DNA of 64,000 nt from Agelas oroides. Its lineage: Eukaryota > Porifera > Demospongiae > Agelasida > Agelasidae. Both the position numbers and the translations under genes were made by a program. Below the pieces are notes generated by a model. The model was given only the letters and a program-made list of their open reading frames with translations, did not search any database and was not told the origin of the DNA. The stretch is from NCBI GenBank assembly GCA_949130485.1, contig OX422184.1:20600824-20664823 (forward strand), in the 5' to 3' direction. Below are positions 36,691 through 56,031 of this stretch, piece after piece. Every line of letters begins with the position of its first letter. Positions within the stretch are counted from its first letter, which is position 1.

Positions 36691-37647
36691 GGAAAGTGTT
36701 ACACTTTTCATAAAACCATTATGACTTTACTGTTAAAAGCATTGCATGCAATACTGCTGGTTGCAGCTGATAGGTATGTACTACAGTTGCACAGCACACA
36801 CAACACTGTGTGCAGTTATCCGCTACTAATTGCAACACTAGTGGCTAGTTGAAAATGGTGCAAGTGATAGACAGTAGGGAAATATATATATTATACTTTT
36901 TTCATATAGCTATTGCCCACATAGACACCCTGAAAGTTACATCTCTCAAAACACAGCACTGTTTAACTACTTCCGTGCTGTTATAAAGACAAGCTTATTG
37001 TTCTTTCCCCGGCTAAATAGACAGCTACTCAACACATTTGAGTTTGTATACAGCAATGATAAATTTGTACTCACAGTACACAAGCAATGCCACACCTAGT
37101 TCATCCCCTGGAACTATAGCTAGTGAGTCAGCGGAGGCCTCACCATGCACATGCCATCCGTGTAGCTACATGTATAAGCCGCATGGTACAGCTGACTTTA
37201 TGGCATTCCGCTATTCCGTTAACTATTCCACTATACCCTAATTTAATGGATGAAAATGTCCGCATTAGTCAGATTTTTTTACTAAATGCGATAGGCAGTT
37301 TACACTGAGACTAAAGTATACTATTAGTTGCCCAAAACGACACTATAATATGTTACAGTTAACTTTGATCAAACTACTGCAGAAATGCCACTGTTGTGAT
37401 CCTCCATCATGTGTATCAGGGGTTCTCGCTCATCCTGTGGTCATGCCGCATGTTGCCTCTCAGCCACCGTTGATGTGATATCAAGGGAGGCACAACATTA
37501 CAGCTTGGTTGACTGCTTCATTGGTAACTCATTTTATGAATCTTACACAGTTGAGTATTCTGTTTTATTATTCCTGTATCTGCTCTCCTTTGAGCGTTTT
37601 GCTTTATACATTAAATATATATAAATAAATTTGTATGGACAAGTGGA

Positions 37648-37695
<48 letters not shown>
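37648..37695 (+). repeat. (AAC)n microsatellite
   Basis: About 15-16 perfect AAC units. Confidence 0.95.
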
Positions 37696-38091
37696 AAATC
37701 AACAATAGAGCAATGTATATGGCTATTTGTAACTAGTCTAGTCTTTACCTGGTGAACATTATATTTCTGCTAAAACTAAAACTAAAAGTCAGACATAAGA
37801 GCATTTAACTGAGAGAGCAGAGCCCACCAAACCCATGATGTAGAAGCGTTTACTGCTAGGTAGAAAGTAATGTGATAGTTTGAGTTACACACTATCAGTT
37901 TTGTGTACACAGTTCAATTAACAGTAGGCACAAGAAACATTTGCAAGTTGAATGTGAGGGGTATCCCAACAAACGTGTGGTTAATGGAACAAGTATATAA
38001 TACTATAATCAGTATCATTGCTTTGAAATTGCAAAAAAAGTTGCAAAGTTGCAGTGAATACTTCATAAAATAAACTCAAGGTACTCTTATT

Positions 38092-44600
<6,509 letters not shown>

Positions 44601-44679
44601 CACGGATGTCACACCAAGAGGCCACATAGAGGAGGTTTGACTCGTTTACGGACCTACACGGAATTCCGTGTTACGTACA

Positions 44680-44870
44680 AATGATGTCCGGTTCCCGAAT
44701 TTTTTGCTGACACAGCCGATGGTTCACCTTGTTGCTGCACCAGCCTGGAGTAAACCCTCTGCCTCCTGAATGGAATGGTACGTTATGAATTGGTGTCAGC
44801 TAAGGCGAGTGTCTGGCCCAAAGTAATGTGACTAACCCTTGGGCCAGGGCAAGGCCTTGGAGAATGCACA
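44680..44870 (+). repeat. single-unit relative of the 35.7-36.7 kb minisatellite element
   Basis: Shares GGTTCCCGAATTTTTTGCTG, GACACAGCCG, one unit (CTCCTGAATGGAATGGTACG...GGTGTCAGCTAAGGCGAG) and CTGGCCCAAAGTAATGTGACT with the 35.7 kb element. It shows the state before expansion, or a collapsed one. Confidence 0.8.
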
Positions 44871-44895
44871 TGTGTCGATTTCCATTAAATTATAG

Positions 44896-45017
44896 CAGAG
44901 CGTTAGCATCCGTAAGCTATACAGTGATTTATATGGTTAGGGTGGGGTTAGGGTTCGGTTAGGGTTCGGTTAGGGCTGGTATAAATACCGTATAGCATAC
45001 GGATGCTAACGTTCTGT
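44896..45017. repeat. telomere-like repeats between inverted arms
   Basis: The arms GCGTTAGCATCCGTAAGCTATAC and the reverse complement of GTATAGCATACGGATGCTAACG flank a centre of GGTTAGGG and GGTTCGGTTAGGG units (44935-44977). TTAGGG is the animal telomere unit. The copies are degenerate, so this is not an active telomere. It could be a MITE with a telomere-like core or a healed-break scar. Confidence 0.7.
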
Positions 45018-45089
45018 CGTTAACGGCTTGTCATGCGTTATGTGACACAGTGGTAGCTTACCGTCATAGACCACTCAACTCTCACGGTG

Positions 45090-45430
45090 CCATCGTGAGA
45101 CTCACGATTTCAGCTCTGATCTCATGGTCTCACAGTGGAGGCCTCATTTCGTCACCGTCTATTGTCCCTGACCATGACAGACGTGCGACAGGAGGCTTTA
45201 TTTGGTATTGGCTTTCATTCTACTCTTTAGATGCCAAATCGTGATAATTGTGCCTTCCGAGACCGTATCAAATAGTAACAGCACTGACTGTCACAAATAA
45301 TAATCACTTGGCAATGGGGTGATACCTATGATTTTGCTCAAAATTAATATTGCCGCATTGCATGCGTGGAGGGTAGACCCATCCCCTCTGTGGAGGTGCT
45401 GATGACCACACCCACATCTCATGGCAGACT
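45090..45430. repeat. interspersed repeat shared with 20560-20950
   Basis: CGATTTCAGCTCTGATC, TGTCCCTGACCATGACAGAC, ATATTGCCGCATTGC and GACCACACCCACATC occur here in the same order as in vWA intron 2. Not identified. Confidence 0.65.
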
Positions 45431-47000
45431 TCAGCTGCAAGTTGAGAGGTCTGCCACATGCATATTACTACTACAAGGATCAGAATTTTTGCTGTGGGGT
45501 TACACAGCCAAGTTTAGACTGGCACCAAAAATTGTTACCAAAGTTCCGAATGTGCATTTGCTGACCCTTGACCAAGACTTTAACCTCACCATGCCATGTT
45601 CTTTGTCACTTATATGTCTTGCATTGAAGCATTTACAACTGGGATCCAAAAATTGAATCAAGCGTTCAAGGCTCTTTCTTGAGAGACGATCAAGGGATCA
45701 AGGTGACCTCCGAACTGCAAAGATCATGAATGCACGGCTGCAATTAGACTTAAAAAAAAAAAAAAAAAAGAAACAAGCGGTCAAGAGCTTTAGATGAGAA
45801 CGATCAAGCGACTTCGCCTATCAAAAAATCTTGATCCGGGTTACAAATGCTTCACTAGGTGACATGTAAGTGACTTGTTTGTGTAGTCTGGACCCACAGA
45901 CCTTTCTAGCCAGGCAGAAGAAGGGTCTGTTGAAAACCTTACCCAGAAGTGTCATGGGCACTGGAATGCTGCCATCAGGAAAACCATAGCATTCCAGCAA
46001 GACACTTCCAAACAAGGTTATTCCCCAGACCCTTCCTCACACAGCTGCATGCTCAGGTGGGTTAAGGCGGGCTCTAAATGTATTGTCCGTGATACGGAAG
46101 TATGCGAAGGTATATAATTCGTAGACGTTTCATTACAATTTACGGAGACCGAATGGCTGCCGTGTGAAGGCTTCTTAGCTTTGCTAGCAGTGTTATGGCT
46201 GTTAGTCTGTACTGTGTAGGTTTTTGCTATCGCTGATTGTGAACTAGACATGTCTAACTCGCAGCAGGGCTACGACTGGACGAAGAGTTTTGTGTTTCTG
46301 GAAGCAAGAAATGGGAAAAAGGCTCGAGCCCGTTCGTTTAGTAGCCGACCTCAGCAGCCAGACCCCCCGACGCGGTGCTGAATTTGAGAGAACTTGGTGT
46401 GTAACAGCGGTAAACAGGAACAGCTATCATGCATCCTTCGTAATCCGACTGGAGAGACGGTCCCCGCTGCTTCTTAAGAGCAGGAGAGTTAGTAGAATTT
46501 ATAATTAGCTGCTATTTTGGCGTATTCCAAGGCATTTTTGTCGGTTTACTCGTGATGTGAATTTACCATACCCAATTTCCAGTTAGTTCTGAATTCTGCG
46601 TGTGAAGAGTATTCGAACGATACCAACTTTGCCTAGTTATATGGAATATTTGGCACCGCGTAGGCTAAAATAGTGTTAAGGCAGTCCTAATTAGTGGACG
46701 TTGTTTACGAGAGGGCGGGGCATTTCCATGGAAACCAATTTGTTTGTTTACATCATCAACCACAATACAACAACAGGATACAAAACAAAAACCACTAGTG
46801 TACTTCTTGTATGCAAAATACACCATAAACTTTCTGTGGTCAGTAGTCAGAACAGTGCTTGTCTACAATAAAAGCCTGCCTTAACCCACCTGAGTGGGGT
46901 CTGGACCCATTCCTCACTTCCATACTAATTTTCTTTGTTATGATTGTTATAAACTGCCTATTCCATTCACAGGGATACAAGGGAATAGTGATGATAAAAG

Positions 47001-48293
47001 ATGACTGACAGATCAAATGAAGCAGCTAGTCTGAAACCTGAGGGGCCTAAGGAGATATCTGCAACAGAGGGGAGAAGAAAGCGATTTGTTGGTATGCAGA
47101 AAGGAGGAGGCAAAGTGTCCATTACTGCATTAGTTCCAAGGGAGGGGATTCCAAAGAGGAAGATTGCAAATCGGATTCCAGAGGATATTCTGAACAACTC
47201 AGAATTGAATGCTGCCATTTCTGCACTCCCATCTAACTACAATTTTGAGATTCACAAGACAGTGTGGCGTATCAAGGTAACCAATGCAAAGCGGGTGGCA
47301 CTTCAATTCCCGGAGGGTCTCCTCATGTTTGCTTGTACAATTACTGACATCATAGAACGTTTTACCAATGCTGAAACTGTCATCATGGGTGACGTGACCT
47401 ATGGTGCGTGTTGTGTGGATGATTTCACAGCCAGAGCTCTTGGGGCAGAGCTAATGGTTCACTATGGCCATAGCTGCTTAGTGCCCATCAGTACAACCCT
47501 CATCAAAATGTTGTATGTGTTTGTAGATATCAGGATAGACAATCAGCATGTGATTGATACAGTCAAACACAATTTCAAGCCTGGGTCTTCCATTGCACTG
47601 GTGAGCACCATACAGTTTGTAGCTGCATTACAAAGCATCCAGCATATACTCCAGGGGGAGTACAGTGTTGTTATTCCTCAGTCTAAGCCTTTGTCTCCAG
47701 GCGAGATCTTGGGCTGCACTTCACCTAAACTACCACCAGATACTGATGCTGTTGTATACATTGGAGATGGGAGGTTTCACTTGGAGTCCGTCATGATTGC
47801 AAACCCAAGAGTGCCTGCGTATCGCTATGACCCATACAGCAAGGTGTTCTCAAGAGAATACTATGATCATGACGAAATGCAGCAGGTGCGAAGAGACGCC
47901 ATCCTTCAGGCTGCAAGTGCACACAGGTTTGGCATTATTCTTGGCAGCCTCGGGAGACAGGGAAGTCCCAACATCCTGAGATACCTGCAAGAAGTCATGG
48001 ACAAGGCGGGAATCGAATATATAGTGGTTCTGCTCTCAGAGATATTTCCTGAGAAGCTCAAACTTTTCAAAGACATTGATGCATGGGTGCAGGTTGCTTG
48101 CCCTAGACTGTCAATAGACTGGGGTTCTGCATTTGATAAGCCACTGCTGACTCCGTACGAAGCTTCTGTTGCTCTCAAAGTTGCAACAATTGGAGGTGAC
48201 TATCCTATGGACTTTTACGCTAACACCAGTCTCGGACCTTGGACTGTAAATAATGCAACACATAAACCCCCTGTGAAGGGTAGACAACAATGA
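47001..48293 (+). CDS. DPH1: diphthamide synthesis enzyme DPH1, single coding exon
   Basis: The 430-residue product aligns along its length with eukaryotic DPH1. With DPH2 it forms an iron-sulphur, non-classical radical-SAM enzyme that adds the 3-amino-3-carboxypropyl group to a histidine of eEF2, the first step of diphthamide synthesis, in the cytosol. Landmarks: [15 protein letters not shown] (77-91), [12 protein letters not shown] (130-141), [21 protein letters not shown] (231-242), [26 protein letters not shown] and [13 protein letters not shown] (363-375). The cysteines at about 137/138, 239 and 367 are spaced as expected for cluster ligands. The ATG at 47001 precedes a lysine- and arginine-rich N-terminus. 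An AG at the end of TTCACAG, about 28 bases upstream, may be the acceptor of a 5' UTR intron. The coding part has no introns, unlike all its neighbours except the gene at 853. Confidence 0.95.
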   Translation: MTDRSNEAASLKPEGPKEISATEGRRKRFVGMQKGGGKVSITALVPREGIPKRKIANRIPEDILNNSELNAAISALPSNYNFEIHKTVWRIKVTNAKRVALQFPEGLLMFACTITDIIERFTNAETVIMGDVTYGACCVDDFTARALGAELMVHYGHSCLVPISTTLIKMLYVFVDIRIDNQHVIDTVKHNFKPGSSIALVSTIQFVAALQSIQHILQGEYSVVIPQSKPLSPGEILGCTSPKLPPDTDAVVYIGDGRFHLESVMIANPRVPAYRYDPYSKVFSREYYDHDEMQQVRRDAILQAASAHRFGIILGSLGRQGSPNILRYLQEVMDKAGIEYIVVLLSEIFPEKLKLFKDIDAWVQVACPRLSIDWGSAFDKPLLTPYEASVALKVATIGGDYPMDFYANTSLGPWTVNNATHKPPVKGRQQ

Positions 48294-48800
48294 TATGTGT
48301 TTGCTGTAGCCTTCCATGGCTCTAAATGTAGGCAACAATGACTAAGTGTTTTACATGCATTTATTTTCACGATGGAGTTTGGTCGTTAGTTGTGGACTTT
48401 GTTTCTGTAACCAAACTATTTTGTTATTGCAGTATGTATATCAACTTCCAGGTAATAGTTCGTACCCACAATGTGAATTAATTTTTGGCAAGTACCTTTG
48501 AGTTGTATGGCTGCTGCATGTGTAAGATATATAAAGCAATGTGACCATTGTCAATTCAGACCACTGCAAGGCTCGCCCTATTTAGGCTGGTACTAGTGAA
48601 CTTACAACTGCAAGTCCGAGTGTTTTCTGTGGACAAGAGTGGGGAAAAAAGGTACATGGTCCTATACAAGGTACCCTCTGCTCTAGCATGCACACACTTG
48701 AAAAAGTTGATGAACCGCACATACTAAGTTATGCTACCATAATGCTATGGGTTAATTTAAACATCAAGATGGGTTGTCAAGTAAAAATTCAAGTCAGCTG
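48294..48800. other. convergent intergenic region of DPH1 and the kinase gene
   Basis: DPH1 (plus) and the kinase (minus) end facing each other here. It should hold both 3' UTRs. I see no unambiguous AATAAA for either and no other feature. Confidence 0.5.
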
Positions 48801-51800
48801 TTAGTGGCTTCCGTTTTCCTCGCTTAGTACATTCGGCACATGTCCACCTTGGAAATGTGTCTCAGCTGTCTGCCATCCCTCTTGGCTGGCTTCTTCATTA
48901 CATTCTTGATTCTCCACCACCTGAGGTTTCTTGGTGTTTGCTTCTATCTCTTGCTCTCCTGTGACAAAAGTGCTCACATCAAGGTAGTCTGCCAGGGCAT
49001 CTAGCAGTGATGTGATAGCATCCACCAGCTGAGAAAAGGTTGGTCTCTGCTGTGGATCTGCATCCCAACAGCTTTGCATTACCTCATACCTGCATATTGA
49101 GAGTAAATGTTAACTCTCATTAGCTTGCCATTGCATTCACTTTATTATGATTTTGTTTGTTTGCATACATAATACACTGAAACGACGTTTACATAAATAA
49201 CAACTTATTTTAGGTGTTTTTGTAACAACTATATATTATATTATATTATATTACGCGGGTCCTTTAATTCGCATCTTGGGGTGTAATAATAATGGAACTG
49301 TTCTATAGTTGCCTTGTGTTTTACATTTAGTACATTTTATCTAAGTATGCACCGGGCATTTTCTTTCATCCTCCATGTAGTATACAATATCAACAACCAA
49401 AGGATAAGTACCACACTAAAAGTACATGTTAGCCTGTGACCTAAGCTAAATGTTTAAAGGTTAGTTAGTATAGCCAGGTCACATACATTGAGTCACTGCA
49501 AGCAGCATTATTTGGATTTGAAAGCCTCTCTCCATTCTCCAGATGAACAATCAAAGACGGTGGGTGGATGCCAGGATAGGGCGTCTTGGCAGTGCTGAAA
49601 ATCTCCCAGCATGTCACTCCAAATGACCACTGCACAAAAAATGTTAGTTGCAACCAACACCAACTTACAACTTGGAAAATGTATGGTTGTTGCAGTTTAG
49701 AGGCTTTTGTTGCTAAGCTGGGTAGCAGACATACCACAGCTACTTAGTTCACATGTATAATGTGAGTGTGGTAAACATGAAATGTTAGGAGGACATGTGC
49801 CCCCCAGTGCCAGTCTCTTTCAATCCCCTTGAAGGGTATTTTTGGCTAGAAAAAAAAAGATGTTCAATAGCACTATATACATGCATGAGTTGAAGTGAAG
49901 AAACTCTAAACTGCATGATTGTACTACACAACTCTTGATCCCTATAAATTTATAACAGCATTGTAATGACATCAGAAAAATTTTCCATCAATCTCTGCAT
50001 TATCCATTCTACAATATGTTATCAGTTAAGTTTCACAGATTTGGAATGGGTTTCCAAAGTTGGTGCTGATCACATGACCTTCAGCCAACCAGGTGTTGGT
50101 CAGGTAACTGTGCATTAATCTTAATGGACACTTTCTGAAATACAACATTGAGCGAATTTAAGGCATGATATACACGGAAATGACATGCATATAAGTGTCT
50201 TGCCGACTAAAAGTGCAAATACATGTGTCCCCACGGAATGGGCTAGTTAATCGACAATGTTGTGCTGGACACTGATTTGAACTATAGCCAATGTGCTTCA
50301 GGCACAAATCTGCCAGTTGTTAGGCCAGTGCATTGCCAGTAAAACAGCTTCCGATGTCAAACCTAATTTTCACTCACCTATATACTAGCAATAACACAAC
50401 AAAAAATACTGCCCTTTGAAATTCAAGCCATGCACACAACAGTGGCTCTCTTGATGGCTCAAACATTGGAATGACTCAGCAACAATAAACTCACCACCTG
50501 ATTGGCTGAAAGTCACGTGACAGCACTAAATCATGTAGAACACTCTAGGTAAGACCTCATGTGGTTTAATTAGTGCATTTGGATGATGCAAAACTGTGTC
50601 ATGAGGATGAGTGACTCCCCCTTCCAGTGACCCCCCAGTCGTCTATCTCTAGGGATCAGTGATTCACAGTCATTCTAACCTGGGGCTCAGTGACTCCCCA
50701 GTTATTCTACCCTAGTGCTGGATGACTCCCCTCTGGGTGAAATGACTCCCCAGGCAATCAGGGAATCCCAGGGTACAGTGATCCCCCTATGCATTTAGTG
50801 GTGAGTCATTCATCCCAGAAAGTCACTCATCCTTTTGACAATGGTCTTAGTTACATAATGCACTCACCAGTGGCTCATATATTATGAAACCTTGACCGTT
50901 ATTGTGTCTTTCTCATGAACTAATTAAAACACATAGAGCCCTATCTAGAAATATAGCAATGACTTCAAAGTGAATAGTACATGTTCATGCACACATGTTA
51001 CCTGGCAACGTCAATGTTCTTTAGCTTTAATCACTTTTTTCCTAGATTTGGAATCTTTTGTCCTGATATGAGTTGTGGTACAAGGTATTAAACTCACCAC
51101 ATCTGTTTTCTCTGAGAATATTCCATCAGTCAGACTCTCATAGGCCATCCACTTTATAGGCAGCTTCACACCATCAGTCTGCTCCCGTCGAAAGTAGCTC
51201 TTTGCGTAGGTGTTCACAGATAGCCCAAAATCAGCCACCTTGATGACATAATTCTGATCCAGCCTACACACATGCATGGATCATTGTATTGCTAAAACAA
51301 ATACCAGTGCACAACAAGTGGCTTGTATGCACTTACTTGCGAAGATTATTGTAAAGGCAAAGAGAGTGAGTAACGTACATGCAGTTTCTGGCTGCAAGGT
51401 CTCTGTGCACCAACTTGTGTCCAGTGAGGTACTGCATTCCTTTGGCAATCTGAAGGCACATGTCCAGCATTCTTTTCTGCGTTTTACAGATCTGCAGGTA
51501 TGCATTGGTGTCACATCAGGAGCTTATGTGCTACCTGAAGGGTAGCAGGCAGCTCATAAGTTCATGGTTATATGATTTGTAGTGTGAGATGGAAAAACAG
51601 AATAATTTCCCCTATCATTTTTATATACCATCAACCACAATAATGCGAAAAAAATTATCCCTTAACCAGCCATACAGTGCTGTAACTAGCCAAGCTTCCC
51701 GACTTTCCCAGTAATTCCCAGAAGATTCTATGATGAAGGCTATGATAAAGTGCAGTGCAATTAAATATACCAGGTCAACATCTTCATCTTCGGAAATCAG

Positions 51801-54300
51801 TAGTTCATTCCTGTATTTCCTGAGGTATGTGTGGAGGTTGCCATTGGACATGAAAGGCATCACTATATAAGGAACCTGGCCAGCAAGACAGATACCGAGG
51901 ATACCCATCACATGGGGATGCACAAATGCCTTCATTTTCAGGCATTCCTTCAGGAAATCTGTAACATCACTCGGATCAAGGAAACCTAAACACAGAAAAG
52001 AGGGGGACAAGTAACAAATGTCATAGCTAGGTATGTATATTACTAAACTTAAAGAAAGAGACAGCCAATTTTAACACAAGTCATGTCTTAGCTAGCTATA
52101 TAATGTATATATGTGGGTTTTACATCAATATATGTGAAACATGACAGAATCTATTAACAAATGTACCAAATATACTGATGTGACTTGCACGTGTCAAGCT
52201 TCAATGAATTTCTGACAACCAAGCAGTGATGACGTTTGGATCATGTGTGCTCCAAGGGTGATGGTGTTTTAGCAGCTGAATTTACTGTGACTATAGTGAC
52301 TGGAAGCAAACTATCATGGCTGTAGACCACAACTTGTGCAGATTTGAGAAAAGTATTATTCATTGCAAACATTGTTTCTTTTTCATCTCTGATCCCATAT
52401 ATCTCTCTCCCTTCCCTCTAGAGTGTAACAATAGCACTTACATTTTCTTGGCTAGAGACATTTTCTTGTTTTCATTTTAGGCTCATTAAATTTTTCATAT
52501 CTTAAGTGAGGCCATCTCATTATACCGACAACTTGCAAGCAGCTGGAAACAATCACAGTGAAAGGAATTGGACCACAAACAGGGGAGGGCATGTAACTCT
52601 GTAAACGGCAAAATCCAAATCGTATTGTAATTCAAAATTCAAACTCTGCAGCGTGCACTGTACTTTGCTGTAATCAGTGAATTTCTGGTCTAAACCCACA
52701 GCTAGGGATTGCCACTGCCATCTTATAGCCTACATTTGGTCAGCAAAATCTGATGAACTCCATCAATGAGTGGAGACAGTTGTGAGTAAAGCCTATGGTA
52801 AGTACTTACCTGTGAGCAACACCTAAGGCATGTGTAGGGCAGACAGGGTGTTATTATTCTCAGCCATTTACACTTGGATGGCGTACAACACTCTCCTAGG
52901 CCATCACGCATTCTCCGTCTCTTCATCTAAGGCCCTAGCCCACATGGAACAGCTTGCTGTGCTGATATTTAGCATAAATGCATTATTTCACATACTATGG
53001 TATACCCAAAAACAGCATATCCAGCAGCTGCATTTGGATTTTGCCGTTTTAACTTATAGCTATGCGAGTTACATGCTTTCAGCGGCCCTTGGTGTCACCA
53101 GTTTCATTTGTAGCCTCATACCCACGGGCTTGGATGCAAAGACAAATTCAGAGACTGAAGAAATTGCTGGAATTGCAGAACAGCATCCAAAGATTTGCAT
53201 CATTAATGTTGTTTGACTTAATTAACTTGCCATATAATAAATGGATGATTTTCCTTGACAGATGATAACCCTGTTATTTGCATGCCCATTTGAGGTAATT
53301 ATAGAAGCCTTGTCCCAATGTCATAAGATTAATGTGATTTGGGCTTGTAGCCGCATTACAAAGGAGATTACACAGGCATGTATTATTATATTATATCCTT
53401 ACCCTTGATTGTTTTCACGGCCACAGTCTCACATTCTGCCTTTCTTAAAGCAGGCCTGGTTAGATGAGCTTTGTACACAATGCCAAATTCCCCTGTAATT
53501 AATGGCAAGATGATATCACTACACAATAATTGCATAACTCCATTTTTGATATTTACAGCACTATTGTCATCCCCAGACCAACCGAACAGTTGCCTCATAC
53601 ACATGCCCTTGTCAGGGGCATTCATAAAATAACAACATACATTAGGTACATATACAAACTGTGTATTCGTTTCACATAGGTGATAGACAGAGATGGCTTT
53701 TGGTTGCTATACATAATCTTGTCCCAAGGTCCATTCCCTTCAAAGAGAGGCCTGGTACTCACTCTTTGCATATGCACGAAATACTACATTATATTTCTCT
53801 AAAAGTACCCTGCACTTATCTTGTCTACATACTAGCCAGTTTTCTTGAAATAGACTCAAGCGGTAATTTTGCTGGCAGAATCCTACTAGAAGGCTATTTT
53901 CAGATATAGCAGTATCAACCTTTCCCAACTTACAGTCAAACAGAAAGGAATATAAAGAAATCAATTTTCCAAAAAGGCCTGGTAGTAGCCACAGAAACAC
54001 CTCCCTCCCTTTATACACCTTGTAGCTGTTCAATCTTATTGACCTTTACAACAGAAACAGCATACTATATAAGCTTTAGCAAGGCACCCTGTCCCCCCCC
54101 ACCCCCAACTCTATATCTTTGTATATGTAGCTTAGGAGGAACTAGAGAAGAATATTAGTATATGTAGAAGAATATGGTCACACATTTTTTTACCTTGTCC
54201 AACGGAGTCAAGCAGGTGAAGATTACTTGTGTGAAAAACCTTTTCTTCTGGGAAGTCCTGTAGATACCTAGCAGCTTCTTCATTCAGTTCCTCTTTAGCC
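48801..54300 (-). CDS. receptor tyrosine kinase, cytoplasmic part (MET/TAM-like); 5' exons not found
   Basis: Exons in coding order: 54194-54300, 53403-53492, 51771-51985, 51379-51491, 51098-51263, 49487-49629, 48801-49089; about 370 residues, all splice phases agree. The juxtamembrane part ends [18 protein letters not shown] (glycine loop). Then follow VAVKTIKG (catalytic Lys), FLKECLKMK (helix C Glu), [25 protein letters not shown] (catalytic loop), VADFGLS (DFG), [25 protein letters not shown] and [20 protein letters not shown]. All catalytic residues are present, so it should be active. HRDLAARN marks a tyrosine kinase, and [12 protein letters not shown] with KWMAYESL resembles the MET/AXL group. 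YAKSYF is the likely activation-loop tyrosine site. The tail of about 60 residues is acidic. Signal peptide, ectodomain and membrane exons should be right of 54300, but I could not recognise them, so a receptor nature is inferred from the family. Confidence 0.85.
50600..50840. repeat. degenerate TGACTCCCC repeats in the kinase gene
   Basis: AGTGACTCCCCAG-like units recur at irregular spacing. Related sequence in the opposite sense occurs near 54630-54715 (GACTGGGGAGTCATT). Low-complexity, intronic. Confidence 0.55.
52600..53085. mobile_element. possible inverted-repeat element in kinase intron 2
   Basis: GCATGTAACTC...AACGGCAAAATCCAAAT at about 52587-52620 is inverted at about 53038-53083 (ATTTGGATTTTGCCGTT...GAGTTACATGC). 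The interior has a 128-codon plus frame (52830-53216) without family. Probably a non-autonomous transposon. Confidence 0.6.
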
Positions 54301-55673
54301 CTTAAAAGATATATACCAACTTACTCTCACATGAGATTTATTCCGAAATTTTTTACAATACTCTTAAATAGTACAAGTATGAAACACAAAAGGATTACCC
54401 AAGTTGGTGAGGAAAAATTAATTTCTACAGCTTTGCATACAGATCATGTTTCTTGGTTCACGAATAAGAGAACATTGACACAGTGCAGTAACCCTACACA
54501 CTGTGAGTAGAAAAAAAACACCTTCCTTTCCACTGACTGGTAGAAATCCCTCATAACAACAGTGTATTAAAGCCTTGAGGCTAGGAAATCACTCCAAAGT
54601 AGCTTGTGTGCAGGTTTACAAATATTGACTAGGGGAGTCTTTTTCTCCAGGGAGCAGTCATTTCATCTTTAGGAGCCATTGACTGGGGAGTCATTGTGTA
54701 CAGGGAGTTGCTCACTCCTCTGACACCGAATCACCTAAAAATGCATGCAAAAATCGAATGGACAATTATAAAGTGTTTGCATGTCCTTTTTAGCCCCCTT
54801 TCCAGGCCCTGCCCACCTTTTGCTGTGTGGGAACACTGGCTTCACATTGTAGGCCTGCACCTATTGGGCTGTCAGCATTCCAGCAGTGGTTTGACCCTCC
54901 TAAGGCCTTATTGAAACTGATCCTCCAAGGTGTAGCTGAGTCACTTTTTTGCCAGAGGTAAGTCATAATAGTTATGTGCACGCACACATATACAAACACA
55001 GGTGCAAGCATGCCATGACCTTACTTTAACAGTGTTTTATGCAAACACTGACCTGCTGAAACCAAACAGTGTGCATAGCACGCAACCGTAGCATACAGTA
55101 TCACAAGAAACTAAGTAACTAGCTGGCATCTGGCTGGCTATTCAACACTGTTCACCAAGCCTGCTAGAATTAGCAGTAGAATGGGACTTCAATCAGTAAT
55201 AGAATGGCAGGACAATCAGCATGCAGTAGAATGGCAGTAGAATCACCTCATGCGCAAGCACTGTCCCGCTGCACCTTGAGGCAGCAGAGCTTTCATGAAG
55301 GCCTTTTCCACTGCCTCCGAAGAGTCATGCATAGCATACAAATAAGGCTGGAGGCCACTAGCATGAAAGTAGATTCATGTACATTTCAGCCTGGACAAGA
55401 GCCAGTTGTAATGTTATGTTTTCTGCGCATGTGCAACAAAACATGTAATTGTCCATTTTATTTTTGGTCGCATTTTTGATGATCCGGGTGATCCAGCAGT
55501 CTGGCTTTTTCACTAATCCCGTGAGGGTCAAAGTCACATGACAATGACAGTGGGATACAATTCATGAAGGGTTTGGCAGCTCCCTAAAGAAGTTGCTAAA
55601 TATTGAGTTTGACATAACTAAGGTTGATGCAATCTTGACGTCAAATTGTCAATGGAGAAATGGAGCTTGGCTT
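54301..55673. other. region upstream of the kinase exons
   Basis: The receptor's ectodomain and membrane exons would be expected here or further right, but no frame with a signal peptide, Ig/FN3 or membrane helix in good splice context stands out. Contains degenerate GACTCCCC-like repeats near 54630-54715. Confidence 0.4.
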
Positions 55674-56031
55674 TAATAGTAGGCTACTGTTGCCTTTTTA
55701 GTGGTGTAAAAGTTTAGCTGAGGTTAATAGTAGGCTACTGTTGCCTTTTTAGTGGTGTAAAAGTTTAGCTGAGGTTAATAGTAGGCTACTGTTGCCTTTT
55801 TAGTGGTGTAAAAGTTTAGCTGAGGTTAATAGTAGGCTACTGTTGCCCTTTTAGTGGTGTAAAAGTTTAGCTGAGGTTAATAGTAGGCTACTGTTGCCTT
55901 TTTAGTGGTGTAAAAGTTTAGCTGAGGTTAATAGTAGGCTGCTGTTGCCTTTTTAGTGGTGTAAAAGTTTAGCTGAGGTTAATAGTAGGCTACTGTTGCC
56001 TTTTTAGTGGTGTAAAAGTTTAGCTGAGGTT
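55674..56031. repeat. 51-bp tandem repeat, seven copies
   Basis: The unit is TAATAGTAGGCTACTGTTGC, CTTTTTAGTGGTGTAAAAGT, TTAGCTGAGGT. Copies are nearly identical. Every frame has stops, so it is non-coding. Confidence 0.93.

Larger units (their letters stand above)
35582..38091. other. repeat-rich interval between NTMT1 and the RAB gene
   Basis: Contains a fragment of the GTTCCCAG MITE family (about 35706), the 55-64 bp minisatellite (35776-36645), and an (AAC)n microsatellite (37648-37695). A 71-codon open frame at 37409-37624 and one at 37038-37241 have no family. Because NTMT1 starts leftwards at 35581, its promoter should lie just to the right. Confidence 0.5.
44601..47000. other. repeat-rich interval upstream of RAB and DPH1
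   Basis: Holds three repeats listed separately (44680, 44896, 45090), a 17-base poly(A) at about 45752, and small open frames. At 46249-46252 ATGs face both ways around the palindrome AGACATGTCT: a 42-codon plus frame (MSNSQQGYDW...) and a 77-codon minus frame (MSSSQSAIAKTYTVQ...). Neither has a recognised family. DPH1's 5' UTR probably begins after the CACAG at about 46972. Confidence 0.45.

Noticed and set aside
46018..46508. A divergent gene pair around 46250
   Set aside because: Both frames are short and unrecognised, and the shared start lies on a palindrome; not enough support to call genes.
52830..53216. A 128-codon plus-strand frame inside the kinase gene
   Set aside because: It overlaps a likely transposon interior, opposite to the kinase, with no family resemblance.
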